A stretch of 64,000 nucleotides of DNA from positions 1 through 64,000 of the IMG/VR virus record IMGVR_UViG_3300033143_002694; one strand, written 5' to 3'. Origin of the DNA: a virus. Made by a program: the position numbers and the translations under genes. Each line of letters starts with the position of its first letter. Within the stretch, counting starts at the first letter, position 1. Below the pieces are notes generated by a model. It did no database searches and was not told the DNA's origin. It worked only from the letters and a program-made list of their open reading frames with translations. Below are positions 43,647 to 51,309 of this stretch, piece after piece.

Positions 43647-43675
43647 TTGCAATCGTAATGCACTTCTGATAGACT
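43647..43675 (+). promoter_or_regulatory. Promoter with extended -10 before the tRNA cluster
   Basis: TTGCAA at 43647-43652, 17-base spacer, and TAGACT at 43670-43675 preceded by TGA. The same TGATAGACT box is found at the leftward promoter at 59808-59837. It would drive the tRNA-Leu cluster. Confidence 0.5.
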
Positions 43676-43694
43676 TTCAAAACATTAGCACTGT

Positions 43695-43743
43695 TTCGGT
43701 CATGGCAATACCGAATGGGAGTGGGAACTGTCAGGGTTCTCAC
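43695..43743 (+). ncRNA. Two leader hairpins ahead of tRNA-Leu
   Basis: TTCGGT/ACCGAA (43695-43715, perfect six pairs) and GTGGGAAC/GTTCTCAC (43721-43743, one G-T) stand between the promoter and the tRNA. No T-run follows, so this is a transcribed structured leader, possibly for tRNA processing. Confidence 0.35.
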
Positions 43744-43760
43744 CCCAACTTTAACTTTAA

Positions 43761-43833
43761 GCCTGAGTAGCCGAACGGCATAGGCAGCGGACTTAAAATC
43801 CGTAATCTGTAGGTTCGACTCCTACCTCGGGCA
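43761..43833 (+). tRNA. tRNA-Leu (TAA) with short variable loop
   Basis: Acceptor GCCTGAG/CTCGGGC, discriminator A, no encoded CCA. Anticodon arm GCGGA-CTTAAAA-TCCGT (anticodon TAA), T-arm GTAGG-TTCGACT-CCTAC. The variable region is only five bases (AATCT), whereas bacterial leucine tRNAs normally have a long variable arm. Confidence 0.8.
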
Positions 43834-43853
43834 TTTATTTTTCAAGGAAAGCT

Positions 43854-44132
43854 ATGAACACAGCCGAATACGATTCACAAATGAAGGAGATCAGAGATGA
43901 TTATTTAGTCAAGTGTAAGAAGTTGAGGATTCAGTTTGTGGCAAGTAACACAACGGTTAGGGTAGGCGATGTTATCAAGGATCATAGTGGCTCTATCGTA
44001 GTTGAGAAAACAGGAGTTAATGTTCCACTTACAGGATACCCTGAGCCAAAGTTTTATGGTATCGAATTGAAGAAGGATGGCACACCAAGGAAAGATAAGG
44101 CGAAGCGTTGGTTATTTGGATGTAACATGTAA
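43854..44132 (+). CDS. Hypothetical protein between tRNAs
   Basis: 92 residues after CAAGGAA. Charged N-terminal helix, then a beta-rich part (SNTTVRVGDVIKDHSGSIVVEKTGVNVPL) and FYGIELKKDGTPRKDKAKRWLFG at the end. The fold resembles small beta-barrels found in several phages, but I assign no function. Confidence 0.6.
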   Translation: MNTAEYDSQMKEIRDDYLVKCKKLRIQFVASNTTVRVGDVIKDHSGSIVVEKTGVNVPLTGYPEPKFYGIELKKDGTPRKDKAKRWLFGCNM

Positions 44133-44167
44133 TAAGCATCTGGCAGGTCACTCCATTATTTTATTTT

Positions 44168-44242
44168 GCGTGTATAGTTTAATTGGGAAAACCGGAGGCT
44201 TCCAACCTCAAATTGCGGGTTCGATTCCTGCTACACGCTCCA
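44168..44242 (+). tRNA. tRNA-Gly (TCC)
   Basis: Perfect acceptor GCGTGTA/TACACGC, anticodon arm GAGG-CTTCCAA-CCTC (anticodon TCC), T-arm GCGGG-TTCGATT-CCTGC, discriminator T and encoded CCA. Confidence 0.9.
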
Positions 44243-44262
44243 CGTTTCAACAAGGAGTTTCG

Positions 44263-44526
44263 ATGAGAATAGGTACTTTTGATAAGATATGCGGTACAAG
44301 TTTGTTGCTTGGCTTTATAGTTGTCTGCCTTTTGGGTACGGGCTGGATAATGAACTGCGTAGCGTTCGCAAAGCTTGACTTCAAGTCACCAGTAAAGGCA
44401 GAGATAGTAAGGGGAATTGGGCTATTTCCTCCGTTTGGCGCAGTACTAGGGTGGGTAGATATCGATGATACGCCACGTGAAACCAGTCGGCCTGTAGAAA
44501 TGCTTGAAATCGTACCGGTAAAATAG
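44263..44526 (+). CDS. Small membrane protein (87 aa)
   Basis: ATG 44263 after AAGGAG. One or two hydrophobic segments: TSLLLGFIVVCLLGTGWIMN (about 12-31) and a shorter one with FPPFGAVLGWVDID. Probably inner-membrane. Neighbours are tRNAs and a band-7-like protein. Confidence 0.6.
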   Translation: MRIGTFDKICGTSLLLGFIVVCLLGTGWIMNCVAFAKLDFKSPVKAEIVRGIGLFPPFGAVLGWVDIDDTPRETSRPVEMLEIVPVK

Positions 44527-44564
44527 TTTATTTTTTGTTTAACGTTTTGAATAAGGGGATTATT

Positions 44565-44963
44565 TTGGACAAAGAACTTAAGTCGCGGTGTTGGGTACTT
44601 GGTGTTTTAATAGCAGTGATTCTTGCCATTGTCATAACAAGCATGGCATGTTTACCGAAGTACAGGGTGTACAAGCAGAATCTGGCAGGACAGGCAACAT
44701 TGAGAGAAGCAGAGTGGACCAAGAAAATTAACATTGAGTCTGCGAAGGCAAAGAAAGTATCAGCTACATTACTGGCAGACGCTGAAGTGGAAAGAGCAAA
44801 GGGTGTAGCGAAGGCCAATAAGATAATTGGTGACAGTTTAAAGAATAACGAAGGGTATTTGCAGTACCTATTTATTGACAGCCTGAGTGAGACGAATAAC
44901 AAGATCATATATATTCCGACTGAGGCGAATATGCCGATACTTGAAGCAGGACGAAGAGATTAA
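44565..44963 (+). CDS. Band-7/SPFH-like membrane-anchored protein, short
   Basis: TTG 44565 follows AAGGGG; 132 residues. One N-terminal membrane helix (VLGVLIAVILAIVITSMACL, about 9-30) then a helix-rich part that matches the end of SPFH/prohibitin proteins: ADAEVERAKGVAKANKIIG, EGYLQYLFIDSL, NKIIYIPTEANMPILEAGR. The usual SPFH core of about 150 residues is missing, so the gene keeps only the coiled-coil tail. Phage copies may shape or mark membrane domains. Confidence 0.6.
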   Translation: MDKELKSRCWVLGVLIAVILAIVITSMACLPKYRVYKQNLAGQATLREAEWTKKINIESAKAKKVSATLLADAEVERAKGVAKANKIIGDSLKNNEGYLQYLFIDSLSETNNKIIYIPTEANMPILEAGRRD

Positions 44964-44964
44964 T

Positions 44965-45050
44965 TCGAGATAGCATAATTGGTAATGCAACTGGCTGTTA
45001 ACCAGTGACGATGCTTGTCAATGCAGGTTCGACCCCTGCTCTCGGAGCCA
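44965..45050 (+). tRNA. tRNA-Asn (GTT) with long variable arm
   Basis: Acceptor TTCGAGA/TCTCGGA, anticodon arm ACTGG-CTGTTAA-CCAGT (anticodon GTT), T-arm GCAGG-TTCGACC-CCTGC, G73, encoded CCA. Between anticodon stem and T-stem lie 16 bases, including GAC-GATGCTT-GTC, a small class II type variable stem-loop not expected for Asn. Confidence 0.8.
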
Positions 45051-45095
45051 TACGTAAGCGGTGCGGGGACGCTATATAAAACGGTGCCATAATAC

Positions 45096-45281
45096 TTAAG
45101 CTCTGTTTTGGTATCCGATCTCTTGCAAGACAACAAGGCCGTAAGGATATCCTTCCTTCAGAACTCGAATTTCTTGAGGAGGTGGCTTATAACCATCTAC
45201 GGCATCCATAATGGCAGTTTTCATTTGGGGGTTCTGCATGAACCAAAATAAAAAACCTCCATCCAATATTCGCATGACCAA
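45096..45281 (-). CDS. Doubtful leftward ORF within the tRNA cluster
   Basis: 61 residues in the 315-base space between two tRNAs: MVMRILDGGFLFWFMQNPQMKTAIMDAVDGYKPPPQEIRVLKEGYPYG. Composition looks protein-like, but it has no Shine-Dalgarno and opposes all its neighbours. Nothing else convincing fills this stretch. Confidence 0.25.
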   Translation of the reverse strand: MVMRILDGGFLFWFMQNPQMKTAIMDAVDGYKPPPQEIRVLKEGYPYGLVVLQEIGYQNRA

Positions 45282-45364
45282 ACTTTTACATGCAGGGAGA
45301 TTTTAGAAACTTCTCTAACGGAAATCGCATCTGGGTCTCTCTGCATGTTATTAAAACTATACTT

Positions 45365-45454
45365 GGAAGATTGACAGAGCTTGGTAATGTGCCAGTTTGC
45401 TAAACTGAGGCTAGGGTTACACTTACGGAGGTTCAAATCCTCCATCTTCCGCCA
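45365..45454 (+). tRNA. tRNA-Ser (GCT)
   Basis: Acceptor GGAAGAT/ATCTTCC, anticodon arm CAGT-TTGCTAA-ACTG (anticodon GCT), long variable arm, T-arm GGAGG-TTCAAAT-CCTCC, G73 and CCA. A TATACT box lies just upstream. Confidence 0.85.
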
Positions 45455-45501
45455 TAAGCGAGAACGGCCATGTAACTCGGTAAAAACTAGGCTACCAAAT
45501 T

Positions 45502-45732
45502 ATGTACTATATACAACACAAATACTATACTTGGCTTAAGTGGGAGAGATGGGGAACTTATCCATCTAAAGAAAAATCTGAAAAAGCATTTGACAAACTG
45601 AAAGTGCTTGTTATACTAAAACCGATAACCATGAATGGTGTTGATTTTCACGACATTTATAAGGGTTATGATTATAGACTTACAGAAGATGCGCCAATGG
45701 TGGCAAGCAGTCTTGAAAACTGTGGGGTGTAA
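45502..45732 (+). CDS. Small ORF ending inside a tRNA gene
   Basis: 76 residues, aromatic and basic (MYYIQHKYYTWLKWERWGTYPSKEKSEKAFDKLK). Its last 16 codons run into the tRNA-Ser(TGA) gene, so the C-terminus is tRNA sequence, as if the tRNA had inserted into and truncated a gene. The ribosome-binding site is weak. Real but truncated, or spurious. Confidence 0.4.
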   Translation: MYYIQHKYYTWLKWERWGTYPSKEKSEKAFDKLKVLVILKPITMNGVDFHDIYKGYDYRLTEDAPMVASSLENCGV

Positions 45733-45767
45733 AAGCCTAGAGGGTTCGATTCCCTTGTCTTCTGCCA
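45684..45767 (+). tRNA. tRNA-Ser (TGA)
   Basis: Acceptor AGAAGAT/GTCTTCT with a G-T pair, anticodon arm GCAGT-CTTGAAA-ACTGT (anticodon TGA), long variable arm, T-loop TTCGATT, discriminator G, encoded CCA. It overlaps the end of the upstream small ORF. Confidence 0.85.
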
Positions 45768-45777
45768 ATTTTAACAT

Positions 45778-45855
45778 CAGTGGGTAGGTCAGTCTGGTTA
45801 GACCGCTCGCCTTGGACGCGAGAGATCGGAGGTTCGAATCCTCCCCCACTGACCA
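45778..45855 (+). tRNA. tRNA-Pro (TGG)
   Basis: Acceptor CAGTGGG/CCCACTG (C1-G72) with A73, D-stem GGTC/GACC, anticodon arm CTCGC-CTTGGAC-GCGAG (anticodon TGG), T-arm GGAGG-TTCGAAT-CCTCC, encoded CCA. Confidence 0.9.
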
Positions 45856-45876
45856 TTTTATGAAAGGGGTTTCATA

Positions 45877-47064
45877 ATGAGAGTATTACCGCCAGTACCA
45901 TCCGAGCAGAATTTACCAATCAAATCATGGTGTCCTGTCGTAGACGAGAAGACATTCAGGCAGGCAATCAACATATCAAACCTACCATTCACATTCAAAC
46001 ATATAGCACTAATGCCAGATGCCCACATGGGCTACGGTATGCCTATTGGTGGAGTATTAGCTACCAAGGGGTATATAGTACCGAACGCTGTTGGTGTTGA
46101 TATAGGGTGTGGTATGGCTGCAGTAAGACTGCCATTGAAGGAAGCTCCAGATGAAATGACTCTCAAGTATTTGATGAACATAATCAGAAGAGACATACCA
46201 TTCGGATTCAAGAAGCACTATAAGGCAAAGCCAATAACAAAGATGCCAAAGCCACATGAACCACAGTTTTTACAGCACAGGGTTGCAGGTACAGAGAATA
46301 TCAACGCAAGGAAGTCTCTAGGTACCCTTGGTGGCGGTAACCACTTCATAGAGATACAGATGGGCTCTGATGGGTATATCTGGATAATGATTCACAGTGG
46401 CTCTAGAAATTTAGGCAAACAGGTTGCTGATTATTACAACAAAGTGGCTATTGTCAAGAACAAAGAGTATCACTCTAAGGTACCAATTAAACATGAACTG
46501 GCATTTCTTCCAATAGATAGTGTTGATGGCAAGAACTACATCGATGAGATGAACTATTGCGTTGAGTTTGCGCGATTGAACAGGAAGGAAATGATGTCAA
46601 GGGTTGTCGGTGCATTCTATACCCTGTTGGATATCAAAGACGATCATGACCCGGTTATCGACGTGGTTCATAACTATGCACGTATGGAAAGCCACTATGG
46701 TAATAATGTCATGGTCCATCGTAAAGGTGCAACTTCTGCAAAGCTTGGCGAAACAGGAATCATTCCCGGATCACAAGGCTCAATGAGCTATATTGTCAAG
46801 GGCAAGGGGAATTCTGAGTCATTCACTTCATGTAGTCATGGAGCAGGTAGAAAGATGGGAAGGAAAGAAGCGAGTAAGAGACTTAATCTACAGGACGAAA
46901 TAGATAACCTTAATGACAAGGGTATTATCCATTCTATCCGTGTTGAGAGCGACCTAGAAGAGGCTACAGGGGCATACAAAGACATCGAAGAGGTAATGGA
47001 TCACCAGATGGACTTAGTATCTCCTATGATACAGCTACGACCTTTAGCAGTACTGAAAGGATAA
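45877..47064 (+). CDS. rtcB: RtcB-type RNA ligase
   Basis: 395 residues after AAAGGGG. Diagnostic motifs: PDAHMGYGMPIGGVLATKGYIVPNAVGVDIGCGMAA (about 48-81, metal-binding Asp and Cys), LGTLGGGNHFIEIQ, IHSGSRNLGK, and TSCSHGAGRKMGR (about 318-330), whose histidine forms the GMP adduct. RtcB seals 2',3'-cyclic phosphate or 3'-phosphate RNA to 5'-OH ends, the products of anticodon nucleases. It lies directly downstream of five tRNAs, so it probably repairs cleaved tRNAs during infection. Slightly shorter than typical RtcB (about 400-480). Confidence 0.92.
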   Translation: MRVLPPVPSEQNLPIKSWCPVVDEKTFRQAINISNLPFTFKHIALMPDAHMGYGMPIGGVLATKGYIVPNAVGVDIGCGMAAVRLPLKEAPDEMTLKYLMNIIRRDIPFGFKKHYKAKPITKMPKPHEPQFLQHRVAGTENINARKSLGTLGGGNHFIEIQMGSDGYIWIMIHSGSRNLGKQVADYYNKVAIVKNKEYHSKVPIKHELAFLPIDSVDGKNYIDEMNYCVEFARLNRKEMMSRVVGAFYTLLDIKDDHDPVIDVVHNYARMESHYGNNVMVHRKGATSAKLGETGIIPGSQGSMSYIVKGKGNSESFTSCSHGAGRKMGRKEASKRLNLQDEIDNLNDKGIIHSIRVESDLEEATGAYKDIEEVMDHQMDLVSPMIQLRPLAVLKG

Positions 47065-47069
47065 GAACC

Positions 47070-47906
47070 GTGAAGATACAGGCGACTTTAAATCTATCAG
47101 AAGGATTCGGAAAGTATGGAAGAACTATACCCTTTAAGACTTCAAAATACCCTGCAGGTGAAGTGTATATCAAGACAGAAGTACCTCTTGGTACCAGCAC
47201 AGTAAGAATTAATAGCAGGTGCAGGAGCAGTGACCATCTCGTGATCATACTCATGGCGGTTGATACGCTCCAGAGACAGGGTGTAAAATACATCGAGTTA
47301 TTCATACCATACTTCCCATACTCAAGGCAGGACAGAGCCTGTGACTACGGAGAGGCTTTCTCGTTGAAGGTTATAGCGTGGATGTTAAGCCATACCCTTG
47401 ATAAAGTAATAACGTATGACGTTCATAGCGATGTTGCATCTTCTATTCTGGACCTGAGACTGGAGAATCGTAACAATCACATAGAGGTCATAGATTTCGT
47501 AAAATGCCTTAATGTCAAGGGTAAGAAGTTGGCGTTAATTGTTCCAGATGCAGGTGCCTTAAAAAAATCTCAGAAATTATTTGACAATACAGGAATTTTT
47601 GATACACTTGTTATATGTCATAAGAAACGTGTCTACGGGAAAGTCCAATATATGGATATCCCTGACAATCTCAATGGCATGGAAGCAGTCGTTGTTGATG
47701 ATATATGTGACGGTGGAGCTACTTTCCTTGCATTATCAGAGAAGCTTGACCAGATAGATGTTGGCGCAAAGCACTTGTTCGTAAGTCATGGCATATTTTC
47801 TGCGGGTATGGAGAAGCTGAGAGAATGCTACAAGACAATCGGAACGACAAACAGTATGCGGTGGATGGCACCAACAGATGTCAAGCGTTTTAATTTAGAT
47901 TATTAA
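47070..47906 (+). CDS. Prs-like enzyme, probable Adps of NARP1
   Basis: 278 residues from GTG 47070. PRPP-synthetase family motifs: FIPYFPYSRQDRACDYGEAFSLKVIAWML (about 76-104), DVHSDVA and the phosphoribosyl-binding loop VVVDDICDGGATF (about 208-220). Cellular Prs makes PRPP; in the phage NARP1 pathway the related Adps adds pyrophosphate to ADP-ribose. Its pairing with a NAMPT-like gene supports the second role. The intervening HNH gene separates the pair. Sequence alone does not prove substrate choice. Confidence 0.8.
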   Translation: MKIQATLNLSEGFGKYGRTIPFKTSKYPAGEVYIKTEVPLGTSTVRINSRCRSSDHLVIILMAVDTLQRQGVKYIELFIPYFPYSRQDRACDYGEAFSLKVIAWMLSHTLDKVITYDVHSDVASSILDLRLENRNNHIEVIDFVKCLNVKGKKLALIVPDAGALKKSQKLFDNTGIFDTLVICHKKRVYGKVQYMDIPDNLNGMEAVVVDDICDGGATFLALSEKLDQIDVGAKHLFVSHGIFSAGMEKLRECYKTIGTTNSMRWMAPTDVKRFNLDY

Positions 47907-47926
47907 ACATTAGAGAAGGAGGAGAT

Positions 47927-48388
47927 ATGTCGAAGTACCTAAGAAGTGCTCCAGTTAAGAAACTCGGATTTGTGTGGAGAAACATGAAATATAGATGTTT
48001 CAGGAAAGAGAATAAGGATTACAAGTATTACGGTGGCAAGGGTATCACGGTATGCAAGGAGTGGCTGGAGTTTGAAAACTTCTTAGCATGGGCATTGAGA
48101 GCAGGGTATGATGATAGTCTTACTATTGACAGGTTGGACTCCAACAAAGACTATGAACCGGAGAACTGTGTTTGGCATACACGTGGTGCAAATTCAAGGA
48201 GAGCTACTGAGAAGTTTACAATAGCGGAGTCCGAGGAAATACGTGACCTGTATGCATGTGGTAGATTTACTTACAAGGACCTTGGAGAGGCTTATGGCTG
48301 TACTGGCGTGTGTATCTGGGCCGCAGTTAACCGCAAAACTTATAGAAAAGGGGATGACCGTGGAGATATCACCGTTACATCAAATTGA
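47927..48388 (+). CDS. HNH-type (homing-like) endonuclease
   Basis: 153 residues after GGAGGAG. The central pattern YKYYGGKGITVCKEWLEFENFLAWALRAGYDDSLTIDRLDSNKDYEPENCVW is the HNH-variant common in phage free-standing endonucleases (YGGxGI.V...W, IDRxDxxxxYxPxNCxW). The C-terminal half is helical, probably a DNA-binding helix-turn-helix (FTYKDLGEAYGCTGVCIWAAVN). It sits between two genes that are usually adjacent and its end overlaps the next gene by 35 bases, as expected for a selfish insertion. Confidence 0.75.
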   Translation: MSKYLRSAPVKKLGFVWRNMKYRCFRKENKDYKYYGGKGITVCKEWLEFENFLAWALRAGYDDSLTIDRLDSNKDYEPENCVWHTRGANSRRATEKFTIAESEEIRDLYACGRFTYKDLGEAYGCTGVCIWAAVNRKTYRKGDDRGDITVTSN

Positions 48389-50081
48389 TTTCTACAAATC
48401 AGGGCATATGTATCAGTACCCTGACAATACAGAGTTAGTGTTCAGCAACCTTACACCAAGGGCAAGTAGGATGAAAGAGGTAGACAGGGTAGTATTTTTC
48501 ATGTTGCAGTATTTCATCAAAGAGTACTTGATGGACCAGTGGCAGAGGAATTTCTTCGACAAGGATTTGACTGGAATTATCCTAGAGTTTCAAGACCGCA
48601 TGGATAATGCCCTTGGAGCAGGTAAGGTGAAGGCTCACCACATCGAAGAACTTCACCACTTGGGATACTTACCATTGGAGATCAGGGCAGTGCCAGAGGG
48701 TAGCAGGGTTAACCTGAGAGTGCCGATGATGGTGATGTGGAATACTAATCCTGATTTCGGATGGCTCACAAACTACCTTGAAACTATCATGAGTACCACG
48801 GTATGGGGTGGGTGTACTTCTGCTACAATGGCGAATGAGTACAGAGGTATAATGGAACAATACGCAGAGAAAACTGGAGGCGATAAAGCTTTCATTGATT
48901 TCCAAGGACATGACTTTTCTTGTCGTGGTATGTTTGGATTCGAAGCGGCTTGTATGTCTGGAGCAGGGCATTTGTTATCATTCAAAGGAACCGATACAGT
49001 AGGTGCAGTTGACTTTATTGAGAAGTACTACAAGGTGTGGTCTGGCGATAATGAGGTAGATGATGAGTTAATCGGATGCTCAGTACCTGCAACCGAACAT
49101 AGTGTCATGTGTCTTGGTGGTGATGGTGATGATGAATACGATACTATCAAGAGATTGATAACAGAGACATACCCAACAGGCCCTATAAGTATAGTATGTG
49201 ATACGTGGGACTTCTTCAAGGTACTCACGGAGATCCTTCCGAGATTAAAGGATATTATCATGGCAAGGGATGGCAAAGTAATTATCAGGCCAGATTCAGG
49301 TGACCCTGCTGATATAATTTGCGGTACAGCAAAGATTGTAGATTACGGAGATGAGGTTTCTAGCCTAGGAGAGTTAAAGCTTTGGGCTAAAGATGATATC
49401 ACTGACAAGGTCAACGAAGATACACCGCATGGAGAGTGTGGGACATTTGAAGAGTTCGGGCTTTTTAGGTTTAATGGTTTAATTTACAAGATCGAAGTAG
49501 CGATGGAGTGGAATAGGCATGACAAACAATACTACTACATGGAAGAGAGTCATGTAAGTGGCTGTGAAGTTGTCAATCTTACACCAGAGCAGAAGGGTGC
49601 GGTAGAGTTATTATGGGAAACTTTTGGCGGTACAACAACCGAGAAAGGATACAAACAACTTGACAGTCATATCGGACTTATTTACGGAGACAGTATTACT
49701 TTGGATAGATGTAGAGACATATGTTCCAGACTATCTGACAAAGGTTTCGCAAGCACTAATGTGGTTTTTGGGATAGGTTCTTACACCTACACTTACACGA
49801 CCAGAGATGTATTTGGATTTGCAGTAAAGGCTACTTATGCAGAGATCGATGGCAAGCCTGTTGAGATATATAAGAAGCCGAAAACGGACGATGGAACGAA
49901 GAATAGTGCCAAAGGGCTGACTGCAGTTTACATGTCTCAGGATGGTAATTTCCATATGCAAGATCAGGCAACGTGGGATCATGTCAAAAACTGCTCATTA
50001 GAATTAGTATACAGAGATGGAGCACTGATAAGAAATACAGACATCTCTGAAATCAGAGAAACTTTAAGGAGACAAAGATGA
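48354..50081 (+). CDS. NAMPT-like enzyme, probable Namat of NARP1
   Basis: 575 residues. ATG 48354 is chosen because AAGGGG stands just before it; earlier in-frame starts lie in the HNH gene. NAMPT motifs: the start IDFYKSGHMYQYPDNTELVFSNLTPR, FIDFQGHDFSCRGMFGFEAACMSGAGHLLSFKGTDTVGAV (about 182-221) and VIIRPDSGDPADII (about 309-322), which bind the phosphoribosyl and nicotinamide groups. Standard NAMPT makes NMN; in NARP1, Namat joins ADP-ribose pyrophosphate to nicotinamide and restores NAD+ directly. Length matches the family (about 490-600). Paired with the Prs-like gene. Confidence 0.85.
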   Translation: MTVEISPLHQIDFYKSGHMYQYPDNTELVFSNLTPRASRMKEVDRVVFFMLQYFIKEYLMDQWQRNFFDKDLTGIILEFQDRMDNALGAGKVKAHHIEELHHLGYLPLEIRAVPEGSRVNLRVPMMVMWNTNPDFGWLTNYLETIMSTTVWGGCTSATMANEYRGIMEQYAEKTGGDKAFIDFQGHDFSCRGMFGFEAACMSGAGHLLSFKGTDTVGAVDFIEKYYKVWSGDNEVDDELIGCSVPATEHSVMCLGGDGDDEYDTIKRLITETYPTGPISIVCDTWDFFKVLTEILPRLKDIIMARDGKVIIRPDSGDPADIICGTAKIVDYGDEVSSLGELKLWAKDDITDKVNEDTPHGECGTFEEFGLFRFNGLIYKIEVAMEWNRHDKQYYYMEESHVSGCEVVNLTPEQKGAVELLWETFGGTTTEKGYKQLDSHIGLIYGDSITLDRCRDICSRLSDKGFASTNVVFGIGSYTYTYTTRDVFGFAVKATYAEIDGKPVEIYKKPKTDDGTKNSAKGLTAVYMSQDGNFHMQDQATWDHVKNCSLELVYRDGALIRNTDISEIRETLRRQR

Positions 50082-50302
50082 TTGGAACGATGAAAAATGA
50101 GCATAATACGGCCTTGCCTTTCCCTAAGTTAATGATCAATGAAAACGTAGTCGCATTGTTTACTAACGCGAAAGAAGGGGTGGTAGTGTGTGAGATAAGC
50201 GAAGATGCCGTATCCGTTGGAGAGTCTTTAGGTAGAGGAACATTTGATGTTAATCGCTTTTCTGATTACCACGGAACTATATCACTTTCTAACACTAAGT
50301 AA
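50078..50302 (+). CDS. Hypothetical protein (74 aa)
   Basis: ATGA overlap with the NAMPT-like stop. Beta-rich 74-residue protein (FPKLMINENVVALFTNAKEGVVVCEISEDAVSVGESL). Small proteins of this type often accompany recombination or replication operons. Unassigned. Confidence 0.55.
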   Translation: MIGTMKNEHNTALPFPKLMINENVVALFTNAKEGVVVCEISEDAVSVGESLGRGTFDVNRFSDYHGTISLSNTK

Positions 50303-50313
50303 GGGAGATTATT

Positions 50314-51306
50314 TTGCTGACCGAAGAACAAAAAGTAGCAAGACGTAAAGGCGTTGGAGGCAGTGATGTCTCCAGCGTCTTCGGACTAGAGCCATATGGT
50401 TGTAAGCTCAAACTGTTCCATGATAAAACAGGGGTGAAGCCAGATTTTGATAACAGTAACCCCGCCATGGACAGAGGTAATGCTCTGGAAGAATTAGCTG
50501 TTCAGTTTTATGAAGAAAAATCCGGGAATGAAGTTGAGAGAACTGATGAGCACTTCAAGAGTAAAATATATCCCCATATGCTGGCCAATGTTGATGGTAA
50601 AGTTACACTCGCAGAAGTACTTGGTTGTATATTGGAAGTAAAGTGTCCGGGACGGGAATCATACTACCGTATCAAGAGAGAAGGCATCCCTGATGCATAT
50701 ATACTTCAAGGTCAGCATTACATGTATGTTACTGATGCCCCGGCAATGGAGTATGCTATATTCTGTGCTGACGCATGGGAGATGGAGATCGTTAGGGTAG
50801 AGAGAGACGATGCTCTTATCAACAAGATCATAGAGGCAGAGAATAAATTTTGGGACTTGATAGTAGCTACCCGTAAAAACCCAGAACTTGATGTCTCTCC
50901 AGATCGTTTACCATACGGTGACAGTAGATGCAAGATGTGTGAATGGAGATTGCACTGTTGGAAGAATGAATGGAATGAAGTTGATTTCGAGTTCATTAAA
51001 AACTCAGATTACGAAGAGATTGATGAACCTGAGTTTGAGCTTGCGCTGATTGAGCACAAAGACAACCTCGCACTGGCTAAACGTGCAGAAGCACTGGTAG
51101 ATAAATCAAAGAGAACTATTATGACTCATATGCAAGACAGGAATAAGGTTCAATTAACTACCGGGAAAGTCAGTTTTAAGTGGGAGAAGAAGTCCTATGT
51201 TAATACCAAGGGACTGTGCAAAGACCATCCGGATTTGGCTGAGAAATATACCTATGAGAATGGTAATAAATCTCTGCGAACTTATTTCCCAAAGGAGAAA
51301 AAATAA
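50314..51306 (+). CDS. YqaJ-type exonuclease (viral recombinase)
   Basis: 330 residues from TTG 50314 after AGGGAGA. The YqaJ fold is clear: RRKGVGGSDVSSVFGLEPYGCKLKLFHDKTG (about 10-40), MDRGNALEELAVQFYEEKSG, LANVDGKV, then the catalytic segment CILEVKCPG (about 106-114) and YILQGQHYMYV. The exonuclease resects double-stranded DNA 5'-3', and the ssDNA annealer RecT is encoded downstream. C-terminal zinc-like cysteines (CKMCEWRLHCW). Confidence 0.85.
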   Translation: MLTEEQKVARRKGVGGSDVSSVFGLEPYGCKLKLFHDKTGVKPDFDNSNPAMDRGNALEELAVQFYEEKSGNEVERTDEHFKSKIYPHMLANVDGKVTLAEVLGCILEVKCPGRESYYRIKREGIPDAYILQGQHYMYVTDAPAMEYAIFCADAWEMEIVRVERDDALINKIIEAENKFWDLIVATRKNPELDVSPDRLPYGDSRCKMCEWRLHCWKNEWNEVDFEFIKNSDYEEIDEPEFELALIEHKDNLALAKRAEALVDKSKRTIMTHMQDRNKVQLTTGKVSFKWEKKSYVNTKGLCKDHPDLAEKYTYENGNKSLRTYFPKEKK

Positions 51307-51309
51307 GCT

